Shown: in pieces, positions 43,525-53,077 of the stretch | Layout: each line of letters begins with the position of its first letter | Position numbering within the stretch: the first letter of the stretch is position 1 | Program-made: the position numbers and the translations under genes | From: Alkaliphilus sp. B6464 | GTDB taxonomy: Bacteria > Bacillota > Clostridia > Peptostreptococcales > Natronincolaceae | Assembly (NCBI RefSeq): GCF_018141165.1 | Contig: NZ_CP058557.1 | Location: 1,550,001 to 1,614,000 of the forward strand | Reading direction: 5' to 3' | Length of the DNA: 64,000 nucleotides | Notes under the pieces: generated by a model | The model's input: only the letters and a program-made list of their open reading frames with translations | The model's database searches: none | What the model was told of the DNA's origin: nothing

Positions 43525-46500
43525 ATGGCTACAGTATCAGGTCGAGTTGTATTCGACAGAGATAGAAGCGCCACAATAAATGCTGGAGACTCAGGTTTAG
43601 CCAACGTGCCTGTGGTATTACAGAATACTGCAACAAATACTAGACTTGTAGTTCTTACAGATGCTAATGGAAATTATTCCTTTGAAAATGTCCCAAACAG
43701 TGATTATAGAATAGTAGAATCCTTTGGAACACCCGGAGGCGTTCCAACACCAGGAGATTTCAATAACGCAGTAGTTGGACCTGTTCCAGTTGGAACAAAT
43801 CCTCCAATAAGTTTTGCAACGAATCCTCCACCAGGTTCAACTAATTTAGATTCTTTAACTCCAGATACACTTTTAGTAACTGTTACCGGAGCAAATTTAA
43901 CAAATGAAAATTTCCTTGATGGTCCAGTTATATATACACCTATACAAAATATACTAGATCCATGTGTGTCAGTTTCAAATGTAAATCTTATTAATGTTGC
44001 TGATAATGGAACATTTGGTTTTTTTCCTCCAGGTACTCCTGCTAATACGGGTGTTCCAGTTGAACCTTACCCAGGCGTAACCCCAGATTTCACCTATGTA
44101 TTACCGGATCCAACTAAGTTTACACCTATTGGTGGTGAATATACAGTACAAAACATTATGACTGATGCAATGAGTAATGAAATAGGTGCTTGGTGGCGTA
44201 TTGCTGATCATACTACAGGAAATGAAACAGGAAGAATGATGGTGATAAATGGCTTTAATCCAGGGGCTGTTTTTTTTAGAGCTGTAGTTCCAGTACAGCC
44301 TAATACAAACTTTTTATTTAGTTCTTGGATTTTAAATCTATTTAAAGTAACAGGATATCCAAATCCTGAACTTGGTGTACGAATACTTGATCAAAACGGT
44401 AATGTACTATATAGTGCAACATTGGGAGCTCAGATTCCAGTTAATACAAATGCTCCTGAATGGAAACAAATAGGTACTGTAATCAATTCACAAAATAACA
44501 CAAGCTTAACGGTAGAATTTTTAAGTGAAGGGCCAGAGGTTATTGGAAATGATTATGCTATAGATGATGTATCATTAAACGAAGTTCAGGTTCCTCTATT
44601 TATACCTGTAAAAACTATTAGTACCCCTGTTGCAAGTGTTGGGGAAACAGTAACCTATACAGTAACATTAGAAAATACTTGTACTAGTCCTTTAACAAAT
44701 GTATTTTTTAAAGATATCGTACCAAATGGATTATTATTTGTGGCTGGTAGCGTAACAGTTAATGGAGTATCAGAGGAATCATTAGATCCTGGTATTGGAT
44801 TTACTATACCGAATATTCCAGGCGGTTCTACTGCTACTGTAACTTTTGATGCTGTAGTTAACACTGTGCCAATTCCTAATCCAGCCCTTAATACAGCAAC
44901 AATAAATTATTCTTATACACCTGTAGAAGGGGGAATAGAAAACAATTTTACTGTGGATTCTAATACTGTATCACTTGAAGTTAGGGCTCCTGTAGTAGCA
45001 GATATTTCAGTTATAAAAGCAGGAAGTCCAAACCCAGTAATGTCAGGACAGATTTTGACCTATACAATTGATGTATCAAACTTTGGACCATCAGATGCCG
45101 AAAATGTTGTTTTTACGGATACTATTCCAACTGAAATAACAGGAGCAGAATTCTCAACAGATGGAGGAATAACCTTTAATCCATGGCCAGGAACTCTTAG
45201 TATAGGGACATTACTAAATCAGGAAACAAAAACTATTTTAATAAGAGGAACAGTAGCTCAGGTAGCTCCAGGTTTCATAACTAATACCGCGACTGTAACA
45301 TCAACAACACCAGATCCTAATCCAAGTAATAACACATCAACATCAGTTATAGAAGTTAACGAATCTACCCAAGAAGCAGATGTTGGAGTTTTTAAATCAG
45401 TAGGGCTGAATCCAGTACCGGCAGGAGGAATGGTAGTTTATCCGATTACAGTATCAAATTTTGGACCAGCAGATGCTCAAAATGTTGTTTTAACGGATGC
45501 TATTCCGCCCGAAATTACAGGAGTAGAATTCTCAACAGATGGAGGATCAACTTTTAGTCCATGGCCAGGAAGTCTTAATATAGGAACATTACCAGCTGGA
45601 GCATCAAGAACTATTATAATTAGAGCGACAGTATCGCAATCAGCTACAGGGATTATAAGTAATACCGCAGAGGTAAGTTCAACAACGCCAGATCCTAATC
45701 CAAGCAATAACACATCTACAGTAGATGTGGAAGTTATTCCAGTTGTAAGGGAAGCCGATGTTTCAGTTGTAAAAACAGCAAATCCAAACCCAGTAATAGC
45801 AGGAGAAGTACTAACCTATACACTTGTAGTATCCAACGCAGGACCAAATGATGCACAAAATGTTATTGTAAATGATAATGTTTCACCTAGCATTATAGGG
45901 CCAGAATTCTCAACAAATGGAGGAGTAACATTTAATCCATGGCCAGGAAGTCTTAATATAGGAACATTACCAGCTGGAGCATCAAGAACTATTATAATTA
46001 GAGGGACAGTATCGCAATCAGCTACAGGATGTATAAATAATACTGCAATTGTAACTTCAACAACGCCAGATCCTAATCTTCTTAATAATGTATCATCTAT
46101 ATGTGTAGAGGTCCAGGCTGCAGTACCAGGAGAAGCCGATGTTTCAGTTGTAAAAACAGCAAATCCAAACCCAGTAATAGCAGGAGAAGTACTAACCTAT
46201 ACACTTGTAGTATCCAACGCAGGACCAAATGATGCACAAAATGTTATTGTAAATGATAATGTTTCACCTAGCATTATAGGGCCAGAATTCTCAACAAATG
46301 GAGGAGTAACATTTAATCCATGGCCAGGAAGTCTTAATATAGGAACATTACCAGCTGGAGCATCAAGAACTATTATAATTAGAGGGACAGTATCGCAATC
46401 AGCTACAGGATGTATAAATAATACTGCAATTGTAACTTCAACAACGCCGGATCCTAATCTTCTTAATAATGTATCATCTATATGTGTAGAGGTCCAGGCT

Positions 46501-47667
46501 GCAGTACCAGGAGAAGCCGATGTTTCAGTTGTAAAAACAGCAAATCCAAACCCAGTAATAGCAGGAGAAGTACTGACCTATACACTTGTAGTATCCAACG
46601 CAGGACCAAATGATGCACAAAATGTTATTGTAAATGATAATGTTTCACCTAGCATTATAGGGCCAGAATTCTCAACAAATGGAGGAGTAACATTTAATCC
46701 ATGGCCAGGAAGTCTTAATATAGGAACATTACCAGCTGGAGCATCAAGAACTATTATAATTAGAGGGACAGTATCGCAATCAGCTACAGGATGTATAAAT
46801 AATACTGCATTAGTAACTTCAACAACGCCGGATCCTAATTTTCTTAATAATGTATCATCTATATGTGTAAAGGTCCAGTCTGCAGTACCAGGAGAAGTCG
46901 ATATTTCAGTTACAAAATCAGCAATTCCTAATCCAGTAGCGCTGGGGCAGACATTAAAGTATACAATTGTAGTATCAAATGCAGGACCATCAGATGCTCA
47001 AAATGTTGTTTTGACAGATGCCATTCCATCAGAGATTATCAATCCAGAGTTCTCTACAGACGGAGGGGTAACTTGGAATCCTTGGACGGGAAGCTATAAT
47101 ATAGGCACATTAGCAAATGGTGCTTCCATAACCATTTTAATTAGAGGAACAGTAGGTTCATCAGCTACAGGTACCATATCCAATACTGCTAATATTACTT
47201 CTACTACACCAGATCCTGATCTATGCAATAACACATTTACAGTAATTTCAGTAGTATCAAGTGCATCAGCTGATATTTCAGTTAAAAAATCAGCAGCTCC
47301 TAATCCAGTAGCGGCAGGACAGAGATTAAAGTATAGAATTGTAGCATCGAATGCTGGACCATCAGATGCTCAAAATGTTGTTTTGACAGATGCTATTCCA
47401 CCAGAGATTATCAATCCAGAATTCTCTACAGACGGAGGCGTAACTTGGAATCCTTGGACGGGAAGCTATAATATAGGCACATTACCACATAGTGCTTCCG
47501 TAACTATTTTAATTAGAGGGACAGTAGATCCATCGGCTGCAGGTACTTTATGTAATACTGCTAATATTACTTCTACAACGCCAGATCCAAATCCAAACAA
47601 CAACACATCAACGGTAAATGTATTCGTTCACAATTATTTCAAAAAATCTATTATTTGTAAAAAATAA
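43525..47667 (+). CDS. Giant DUF11-repeat protein with SdrD-B-like and jelly-roll domains
   Basis: 1380 residues. Residues 1-130 form an SdrD/Cna-B-like domain (SGRVVFDRDRSATINAGDSG); about 150-352 look like a carbohydrate-binding jelly roll ending GNDYAIDDVSL; then eight DUF11 (TIGR01451-type) repeats begin at about 360, 492, 617, 743, 870, 997, 1124 and 1249. Repeats 4-6 are nearly identical. There is no signal peptide, sortase motif or membrane anchor; the end is a basic Lys-rich stretch. Without export signals, a spore coat/exosporium role with synthesis in the mother cell is a reasonable guess. Adhesive or structural function fits the fold. Confidence 0.88.
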   Translation: MATVSGRVVFDRDRSATINAGDSGLANVPVVLQNTATNTRLVVLTDANGNYSFENVPNSDYRIVESFGTPGGVPTPGDFNNAVVGPVPVGTNPPISFATNPPPGSTNLDSLTPDTLLVTVTGANLTNENFLDGPVIYTPIQNILDPCVSVSNVNLINVADNGTFGFFPPGTPANTGVPVEPYPGVTPDFTYVLPDPTKFTPIGGEYTVQNIMTDAMSNEIGAWWRIADHTTGNETGRMMVINGFNPGAVFFRAVVPVQPNTNFLFSSWILNLFKVTGYPNPELGVRILDQNGNVLYSATLGAQIPVNTNAPEWKQIGTVINSQNNTSLTVEFLSEGPEVIGNDYAIDDVSLNEVQVPLFIPVKTISTPVASVGETVTYTVTLENTCTSPLTNVFFKDIVPNGLLFVAGSVTVNGVSEESLDPGIGFTIPNIPGGSTATVTFDAVVNTVPIPNPALNTATINYSYTPVEGGIENNFTVDSNTVSLEVRAPVVADISVIKAGSPNPVMSGQILTYTIDVSNFGPSDAENVVFTDTIPTEITGAEFSTDGGITFNPWPGTLSIGTLLNQETKTILIRGTVAQVAPGFITNTATVTSTTPDPNPSNNTSTSVIEVNESTQEADVGVFKSVGLNPVPAGGMVVYPITVSNFGPADAQNVVLTDAIPPEITGVEFSTDGGSTFSPWPGSLNIGTLPAGASRTIIIRATVSQSATGIISNTAEVSSTTPDPNPSNNTSTVDVEVIPVVREADVSVVKTANPNPVIAGEVLTYTLVVSNAGPNDAQNVIVNDNVSPSIIGPEFSTNGGVTFNPWPGSLNIGTLPAGASRTIIIRGTVSQSATGCINNTAIVTSTTPDPNLLNNVSSICVEVQAAVPGEADVSVVKTANPNPVIAGEVLTYTLVVSNAGPNDAQNVIVNDNVSPSIIGPEFSTNGGVTFNPWPGSLNIGTLPAGASRTIIIRGTVSQSATGCINNTAIVTSTTPDPNLLNNVSSICVEVQAAVPGEADVSVVKTANPNPVIAGEVLTYTLVVSNAGPNDAQNVIVNDNVSPSIIGPEFSTNGGVTFNPWPGSLNIGTLPAGASRTIIIRGTVSQSATGCINNTALVTSTTPDPNFLNNVSSICVKVQSAVPGEVDISVTKSAIPNPVALGQTLKYTIVVSNAGPSDAQNVVLTDAIPSEIINPEFSTDGGVTWNPWTGSYNIGTLANGASITILIRGTVGSSATGTISNTANITSTTPDPDLCNNTFTVISVVSSASADISVKKSAAPNPVAAGQRLKYRIVASNAGPSDAQNVVLTDAIPPEIINPEFSTDGGVTWNPWTGSYNIGTLPHSASVTILIRGTVDPSAAGTLCNTANITSTTPDPNPNNNTSTVNVFVHNYFKKSIICKK
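45751..46893 (+). repeat. Three near-identical 381-bp tandem repeats
   Basis: Copies start at 45751, 46132 and 46513 (period 381 bp, 127 codons) and differ by few bases, for example CCAGAT or CCGGAT near each end and ATT or TTA codons. The following unit at 46894 keeps the period but is clearly diverged. This indicates recent amplification and probable length variation among strains. Confidence 0.95.
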
Positions 47668-47791
47668 AGGCCATAAGTATTATAATAATATGTTCTAGTG
47701 CCCTTAATATAATAGAAAAAAACCTAAACTTTAGGTAATTTAGATTGACTTAAAGCTTAGCTCCTTAATAGAATGTTAGGATTAAAACTAA

Positions 47792-47835
47792 AAGGAGATA
47801 CCTGTAATCTTCATTAAAGGGTATCTCCTTATTTA
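47792..47835 (+). terminator. Terminator after the DUF11 gene
   Basis: AAGGAGATACC and GGTATCTCCTT (47792-47802, 47820-47830) with ATTTAT following. Confidence 0.7.
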
Positions 47836-47840
47836 TGCAT

Positions 47841-47999
47841 TTTGCCTACACAACTGTAGGAGGAATTGTGGGGGAGCAGGATCTGTAGTTAGTTTTTCAT
47901 CTATGTTAAAAGGCTATATTACTATTTTTGCTAGTGTATTTATGATTCTTATGGACTTAAGTATGTTGCAGCCATTTTCATTTTCTATGGATAGGCTTA
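47841..47999 (+). pseudogene. Remnant of a TauE/UreH-type membrane transporter
   Basis: One frame reads FAYTTVGGIVGE, then a stop; shifting frame gives GSVVSFSSMLKGYITIFASV, then FMILMDLSMLQPFSF. Together this is recognisable as an internal part of the sulfite exporter TauE/UreH-like transmembrane family (usual form GGIVGALGSVxSFSG...GVFMIxMGLNMLG). No start, no end, one frameshift: a decayed gene. It lies next to a sulfurtransferase gene, which may have been its former partner. Confidence 0.65.
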
Positions 48000-48006
48000 A
48001 AACCTA

Positions 48007-48840
48007 TTATTTATTCTTTTCAACAACAGGATTATCTTCATAGCTAACCCAATCGCTATATCCACCTACATACAGCTTCGGATTCAGTCCAATCTCTTCC
48101 ATAAACAGAATATTAACTGTTCCAGTTATACCCGAACCACAATGTACAATTACTTCTTCGAATTTTTTCAGAGGTTCAAAATAATTTATTAAATCTTCTA
48201 TAGACATTATTTGCCCATCAGATACTAAATTCATCCAAGGATAGTTTAATGCATTAGGAATGTGTCCTGCTACCCTATCAATTGGCTCAATCTCACCAGA
48301 ATACCTTTCTGATGCTCGTGAATCAACTATAGCTGTACTATTAGAATCAATAGCTGCTTTTACATATCTCATATCTACTTGCATAGAATAATCTACATTT
48401 AAACTTAAAGAATTAGATGGCTCAGGTTTTACTACTTCGCTGGTTACTTCAGGGTTGTTATCAAGCCACTTCTTCATACCGCCTTCTAGAATAAATACAT
48501 CACTTTTCCCGATATATTTTAAAAGCCACCATAGTCTTCCAGCTATTGCTAGATCACCACTATCATATATTACTATTATAGAATCATCATTTACACCTAA
48601 CATTTTCATATCTTCTATAAATTTCTCCATATTTGGAAGTGGGTGTCTACCGCCATGTATACCTAATTCACCTGTCATAGTTTCTTCAAGATTAACAAAT
48701 TGGGCTCCTATAATATGACTTTTTTTATATTCCCTAAAACCAAGATCAGGTTCATTTAGATCTCCTCGAACATCTAATATAATCAAATCTTCTTTTGATA
48801 AATTATCTAATAACCACTGTTGAGACACTATATTTTTCAT
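48007..48840 (-). CDS. Two-domain rhodanese-type sulfurtransferase
   Basis: 277 residues from the ATG at 48840, which follows GGAGGC; an ATG four codons upstream is also in frame. Two rhodanese folds: the first (LDVRGDLNEPDLGFREY, GHIIGA-like SHIIGAQFVNLEE) lacks an active Cys, the second has it in VHCGSGITG near residue 236. This is the architecture of thiosulfate and 3-mercaptopyruvate sulfurtransferases. Together with the nearby DsrE-like and cysteine-desulfurase genes it suggests sulfane-sulfur trafficking. Confidence 0.92.
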   Translation of the reverse strand: MKNIVSQQWLLDNLSKEDLIILDVRGDLNEPDLGFREYKKSHIIGAQFVNLEETMTGELGIHGGRHPLPNMEKFIEDMKMLGVNDDSIIVIYDSGDLAIAGRLWWLLKYIGKSDVFILEGGMKKWLDNNPEVTSEVVKPEPSNSLSLNVDYSMQVDMRYVKAAIDSNSTAIVDSRASERYSGEIEPIDRVAGHIPNALNYPWMNLVSDGQIMSIEDLINYFEPLKKFEEVIVHCGSGITGTVNILFMEEIGLNPKLYVGGYSDWVSYEDNPVVEKNK

Positions 48841-49212
48841 GTTTGCCTCCATAATATTTATTGTTTTTTAAGTTAAATAGCTATTATAATTAGATTATAC
48901 CCTCTTACTATATTGTCTAACTTCAAAAAATTAAAGAAAAGATATTTAGTTTATTCCTTTAAAATATATTACATAATTTTCGCAAAATTTTGTGTTAAAA
49001 TATGATAATATTGTAGTTGAAAAATTTAAGGGAGTGATTTAGTACTTGATGAAAATGTAGATATGGAAGAGATAAAAGTAAGAGAAAGAGCTTTAAAGCT
49101 ATAATTAAATAAATTAGTCTAACTAAGAATCAATTGAATTTTTAAGTTTTAAAAATAAAATGAGAAAAAACTAAGTAAAGGTTCTTTCTCATTCTATTTC
49201 CAGGAATAGTAT
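48841..49212. other. Intergenic region before the DsrE-like gene
   Basis: AT-rich. On the + strand a GGGAGTGATTTA ribosome-site-like sequence is followed by a short open piece (about 49043-49103, ending MEEIKVRERALKL) without a proper start; it may be a gene fragment. The terminator at 49157-49195 belongs to the - strand gene. Confidence 0.35.
49157..49195 (-). terminator. Terminator of the DsrE-like gene
   Basis: AATGAGAAA-type arm pairs with TTTCTCATT across a nine-base loop; on the - strand TTTTATTTTT follows. Confidence 0.8.
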
Positions 49213-49692
49213 TTATATAAATAACTGCATATCAGATTCTAATGCATCCTTTAAATAAGTTTTTGCATCAATTACTTCCAGTTCTGGGATTAGCTCTTCT
49301 TCTTTAAAACCCATAATCTCCATTGATAACTTACAGCCACAGAAACGAACTCCTTTTTTTCTAGCTCCATTTAAGAAATCTATTAAACGGGGTGCTTCAT
49401 TATCATCCATCATGTCTAACATCATCTCTTTCCCTATTCCACTAAAATTCATTTTGGAAAGAGGTAGCTGTTCAGCCCCTTTAGGTGTCATTGCACTAAA
49501 CATTTTTTCATACATTGTTTTATCATTCATTATAACCTTGTCTGGTTCTCTTAATAAACATAGTCCCCAAAATGCAAAGAACATAGTTACGTCTACATCC
49601 ATTTCCTTTGCAGAGTTGGCTAATATTAATGCAGCCATTGCTTTGTCATATTCTCCACTAAACATAAGTAGATTTATCTTTTTATTTTCCAA
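49213..49692 (-). CDS. DsrE/DsrF-like sulfur-relay protein
   Basis: 159 residues, TTG start after GAAGGAGGC. The segments INLLMFSGEYDKAMAALILA, VTMFFAFWGLCLL and the C-terminal VRFCGCKLSMEIMGF mark the DsrE/DsrE2 family, whose cysteines relay persulfide sulfur. The CGC in the later motif is the likely active Cys site. It lies between a rhodanese gene and a cysteine desulfurase gene, all on the - strand, forming a plausible sulfur-transfer chain although they are separated by 150-360 bp and may be transcribed singly. Confidence 0.88.
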   Translation of the reverse strand: MENKKINLLMFSGEYDKAMAALILANSAKEMDVDVTMFFAFWGLCLLREPDKVIMNDKTMYEKMFSAMTPKGAEQLPLSKMNFSGIGKEMMLDMMDDNEAPRLIDFLNGARKKGVRFCGCKLSMEIMGFKEEELIPELEVIDAKTYLKDALESDMQLFI

Positions 49693-49851
49693 GCGTATGC
49701 CTCCTTCAAATAATCTATAGCAGTAGTTATTTTGTTTTAGTATCTTTAACTCTTATTCTAATCAAAGTTCAGGATTTTATTTATAAGGCATAGGAAAATA
49801 TAAAATTTCTTAATAGACACTTTTGGACAATATGTTTTGACGGAGGTTCTT

Positions 49852-51204
49852 CTAATTTAAAAAGTTTGAATAAAGATCTTTTTTATATTTTTCAAAATAG
49901 AATTTTCTGTTTAAGGAAATGTGGTAGAGAGCTTTTACCAAGGTATTTATCTCTTCTATGGTGTTATATATTCCCAAGCTAATCCTGACCATTCCAGGAA
50001 TAGGTAGGTGACTATTCCCTATATATTTTTTTGTGTCCTCTGGGGATATGTTTAATAATCTTTGTATATAGGGCTGTGCGCAGAAACATCCATTTCTTAC
50101 TGCAATACCAAACTCATGGGAAAGAATATTTGCAACTATTGAATGGTGTAGGCCCTTAATGTTAAAGGGAATAATACTTACACTTTTTCCCCTCTTTATT
50201 GGATTATGGTATAACTCAACATAAGGTATGTTTTGGAGACTGTCTATTGCATGATCCGTTAACATTTTCTCATAATCCTCTATATTATGCATACCTAGTT
50301 CATTTAAAAGTTTAATAGCCCATGTTATAGCTAAAACCCCCATAATATTAGGTGTTCCAGCCTCTTCTCTTTCCGGTGGGTCAAGCCATTCTATATGGTC
50401 ATGTGTAACTATTTTTACAGTTCCTCCTCCAGAATAATCAGGAGGACTTTTCATAAAAGTTGTTTTAGGTCCAATTAAAACACCTGTACCAAAGGGAGCA
50501 TACATCTTATGACCAGAGAAAACAAGATAATCGATGTGCTCTGGGCTATCAAGAGATTTCATATCTACGGGGGCATGAGGTACTAGTTGAGCACCGTCTA
50601 CTAATATTTTGGCTCCATGACTATGGGCTAACTCTGCAATTTTATGAATAGGATTAATATATCCGGTTACATTGGAAGCGCCAGTAACAGTAACTAACTT
50701 TACCTTGTCATCGTATTTTATTAACTTAGATTTTAAATCTTCCATAGATAACTGTCCATATTTATCTATAGATATGTAGTCCATTTTATATTTTCCTCTC
50801 CAGGGCAAATCATTTGAATGATGTTCCATACAAGTAGATATAACTACTCCGTCTTTATATAGAGGGAGTAATTTATTAGAGAGTTTATTGATAGCCTCTG
50901 TTGCGTTTTTGACAAATATTATTGAGTGATAGTCTATATTTGCTCCTACAAATTCAGCTATTATATTTCGTGCATCATCGTAGAGCTTGGAAGAAACTTG
51001 AGACTTATATCCTGCACCACGATGTATAGAAGAATACCATGGGGAAAATTTAACAATCTCGTTCATTACATGGTTAAAAGGTGGTGTAGTTGCAGCATTA
51101 TCGAAATTTATAGCAGTTGTATATGTTTGATCAGTCAGAGGTATATTTGTATCTACACCTACAACTAAATCTCTAAAGTGATAAAAAGAATTTATATATT
51201 CCAT
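49852..51204 (-). CDS. Class V aminotransferase / cysteine-desulfurase-like PLP enzyme
   Basis: 450 residues. INFDNAATTPP at the N-terminus, the TEAINKL substrate loop, EHHSNDLPW, VDGAQLVPHAPVDM, the PLP Lys in FSGHKMYAPFGTGVLIG (about residue 232) and the active Cys in RNGCFCAQPY (about residue 378) are all typical of SufS/CsdA-type desulfurases, which release sulfur or selenium from (seleno)cysteine. A long C-terminal tail beyond the family core is rich in Lys, Phe and Tyr. GGCGGTGAT precedes the ATG. It may supply sulfur to the neighbouring DsrE-like and rhodanese proteins. Confidence 0.88.
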   Translation of the reverse strand: MEYINSFYHFRDLVVGVDTNIPLTDQTYTTAINFDNAATTPPFNHVMNEIVKFSPWYSSIHRGAGYKSQVSSKLYDDARNIIAEFVGANIDYHSIIFVKNATEAINKLSNKLLPLYKDGVVISTCMEHHSNDLPWRGKYKMDYISIDKYGQLSMEDLKSKLIKYDDKVKLVTVTGASNVTGYINPIHKIAELAHSHGAKILVDGAQLVPHAPVDMKSLDSPEHIDYLVFSGHKMYAPFGTGVLIGPKTTFMKSPPDYSGGGTVKIVTHDHIEWLDPPEREEAGTPNIMGVLAITWAIKLLNELGMHNIEDYEKMLTDHAIDSLQNIPYVELYHNPIKRGKSVSIIPFNIKGLHHSIVANILSHEFGIAVRNGCFCAQPYIQRLLNISPEDTKKYIGNSHLPIPGMVRISLGIYNTIEEINTLVKALYHISLNRKFYFEKYKKDLYSNFLN

Positions 51205-51287
51205 TTAGCATCACCGCCTAAAAAATATTTACTGCTTTATTTTATGCTAGATATAAGAATAAGTGATTGAAGAAAAGAAAATTAAAC

Positions 51288-51321
51288 GCCCTCTGCTATT
51301 GTACTAACACATAGCGAGGGC
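51288..51321 (-). terminator. Terminator of the YciI-like gene
   Basis: GCCCTC-TGCTAT and ATAGC-GAGGGC arms; on the - strand the stem is followed by a T-rich run. Confidence 0.75.
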
Positions 51322-51341
51322 AGTGTAATTTTGATGGACTA

Positions 51342-51638
51342 TTAAGATAAAAATAGTGGAGGCACTTTACAAGGTTTTACTTCTATTTCCTTCCATACAT
51401 TTCCTTTAATATATGGTTCAATCTTCAACCATTCATCTAGTTCTTCTCTCGTTGGAAAATCTACAATTAGAATAGAACCAATCATCTTTTCGTTATCATC
51501 TAATATGGCAGCAGCATATAAAAACCTTTTTTCTTTTTTCATGGAATCCATAAGTTTAACATGTTCGTCACGAGCTGCAAGACGCCTTTCTAATGCCGCC
51601 TCATCTGTTCCATCATAACCGGTAACTATAAATTGCAT
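51342..51638 (-). CDS. YciI-family protein
   Basis: 98 residues. The MQFIVTGYDGTD start, the conserved RDEHVKLMD with the putative catalytic His, and GSILIVDFPTREELDEWLK are YciI-family landmarks (a ferredoxin-like fold of debated enzymatic role, some members act as dehydrochlorinases). Single gene with its own terminator. Function in this organism unknown. Confidence 0.88.
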   Translation of the reverse strand: MQFIVTGYDGTDEAALERRLAARDEHVKLMDSMKKEKRFLYAAAILDDNEKMIGSILIVDFPTREELDEWLKIEPYIKGNVWKEIEVKPCKVPPLFLS

Positions 51639-51721
51639 ACACTCTCACATCCTTTTTTCTGTAGTTTAAGTATTAAGGAGCATATTATTAGTTGTATTAA
51701 TTATATTCTACACTAAATATA

Positions 51722-51745
51722 GGGGACGCTAATTTTAGCGTCCCC
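51722..51745 (-). terminator. Terminator of ilvE
   Basis: GGGGACGCT and AGCGTCCCC around AATTTT immediately after the ilvE stop codon; on the - strand followed by an AT-rich stretch. Confidence 0.8.
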
Positions 51746-51752
51746 ATTTAAA

Positions 51753-52778
51753 TTATTTTACTTCAACAATCCATCCTTCTGGAGCTTCAACATCACCAAA
51801 TTGAATACCACAAAGAGTTTCGTATAGTTTTTTAGTAATAGGACCTACTTCAGTTTCGCTATGGAATACGTGAAGATTTCCTTTATATTCTATTCCACCA
51901 ATTGGAGTAATAACTGCAGCTGTACCACATGCTCCAGCTTCTTTAAATTCATCAAGTTTGTCAACCAATACATCTCTTTCTTCTACTTCTAAACCTAAGT
52001 ATTCCTTAGCTACGTGCATTAGTGAGTATTTAGTAATACTAGGTAATATAGATGGTGATTTTGGTGTTACAAACTTATTATCTTTAGTTATACCGAAAAA
52101 GTTAGCTGCACCTACCTCTTCGATTTTTGTATGGGTTGCAGGATCTAGGTAAATACAATCTGCAAATCCTTTATCAACTGCCATTTTATGAGGCATAAGA
52201 CTACCCGCATAGTTACCACCTACTTTAGCGGCACCTGTGCCGTATGGAGCAGCTCTATCATAATCTGATATAGTAAAGTTTACTGGAGCCATACCGCCTT
52301 TAAAATAAGGACCTACTGGTGAGCAGAAAATACAGAATAAAAACTCTGGAGCTGGTCTTACACCTAGGTTATCTCCAACACCTATAACAAATGGACGTAG
52401 ATATAGAGTTGCACCAGTTCCATAAGGTGGAACATAGGCCTCATTAGCCTTAACTAGTTGAATACAAGCATCAATGAATTTTTCCTCAGGTATTTCTGGC
52501 ATTAGAATACGTCTACAACTTTCGTTCATTCTTTTAGCGTTACGATCAGGTCTGAAAAGTTGAATTTTACCATCTTTTGTTCTGTAAGCTTTCATCCCTT
52601 CAAAACATTGTTGGCCGTAGTGAAGAGCTGTAGAAGCTTCACTAATAGTTAATGTGTTGTCTTCTACTAGTTTACCTTCATCCCATTTACCATCTGACCA
52701 TTTGGATACATATCTTAAATCAGTTTTTATGTATGCAAATCCTAGTTTACTCCAGTCGATATCCATAATTTTACTCAT
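51753..52778 (-). CDS. ilvE: Branched-chain amino acid aminotransferase
   Basis: 341 residues, the longer IlvE type. [20 protein letters not shown] and [18 protein letters not shown], then [11 protein letters not shown], the PLP Lys in [11 protein letters not shown] (about residue 190) and [10 protein letters not shown] are all present. It exchanges amino groups between Leu/Ile/Val and 2-oxoglutarate, for synthesis or Stickland-type catabolism. An AAGGAGG site precedes the ATG. The promoter region holds a tandem duplication (see repeat at 52828-52915). Confidence 0.95.
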   Translation of the reverse strand: MSKIMDIDWSKLGFAYIKTDLRYVSKWSDGKWDEGKLVEDNTLTISEASTALHYGQQCFEGMKAYRTKDGKIQLFRPDRNAKRMNESCRRILMPEIPEEKFIDACIQLVKANEAYVPPYGTGATLYLRPFVIGVGDNLGVRPAPEFLFCIFCSPVGPYFKGGMAPVNFTISDYDRAAPYGTGAAKVGGNYAGSLMPHKMAVDKGFADCIYLDPATHTKIEEVGAANFFGITKDNKFVTPKSPSILPSITKYSLMHVAKEYLGLEVEERDVLVDKLDEFKEAGACGTAAVITPIGGIEYKGNLHVFHSETEVGPITKKLYETLCGIQFGDVEAPEGWIVEVK

Positions 52779-52827
52779 TAGTGTTCCTCCTTATAATAAA
52801 TTAATCTAGACTGCCTAATTATATTAT

Positions 52828-52915
52828 AAAAGGTTTATTAATAATTTACAAATTTAATTTATATTGTCTACAAAAGGTTTATTAGTAATTCACAAATTTA
52901 ATTCATATTATCTAC
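52828..52915. repeat. 44-bp tandem duplication upstream of ilvE
   Basis: Two copies of a 44-bp unit (starting AAAGGTTTATTA, ending TTGTCTAC or TTATCTAC) with about five differences. On the - strand the ilvE-proximal copy provides TTGTAA, 17 bases, TATAAT as a promoter, while the distal copy keeps the -35-like part but has no -10. The remaining 160 bp to the hemerythrin gene show nothing else definite. Confidence 0.75.
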
Positions 52916-53077
52916 TTTTATAAAATGATATATATGATGATTCATTTATACTTAAGCCAATGATAATTAATAATGATATAAATACACTTTCAAGAAAAAT
53001 TCCGGGATGATATACTATAGTTAGAATAGAGTAAGCAAATTATGTAAAAGTGTGATGTGAAAGGGGATAGATTTTAG

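Noticed and set aside
45751-46893. Tandem repeats as a CRISPR-like array
   Set aside because: The repeats are 381 bp, in frame and encode DUF11 domains; there are no spacers.
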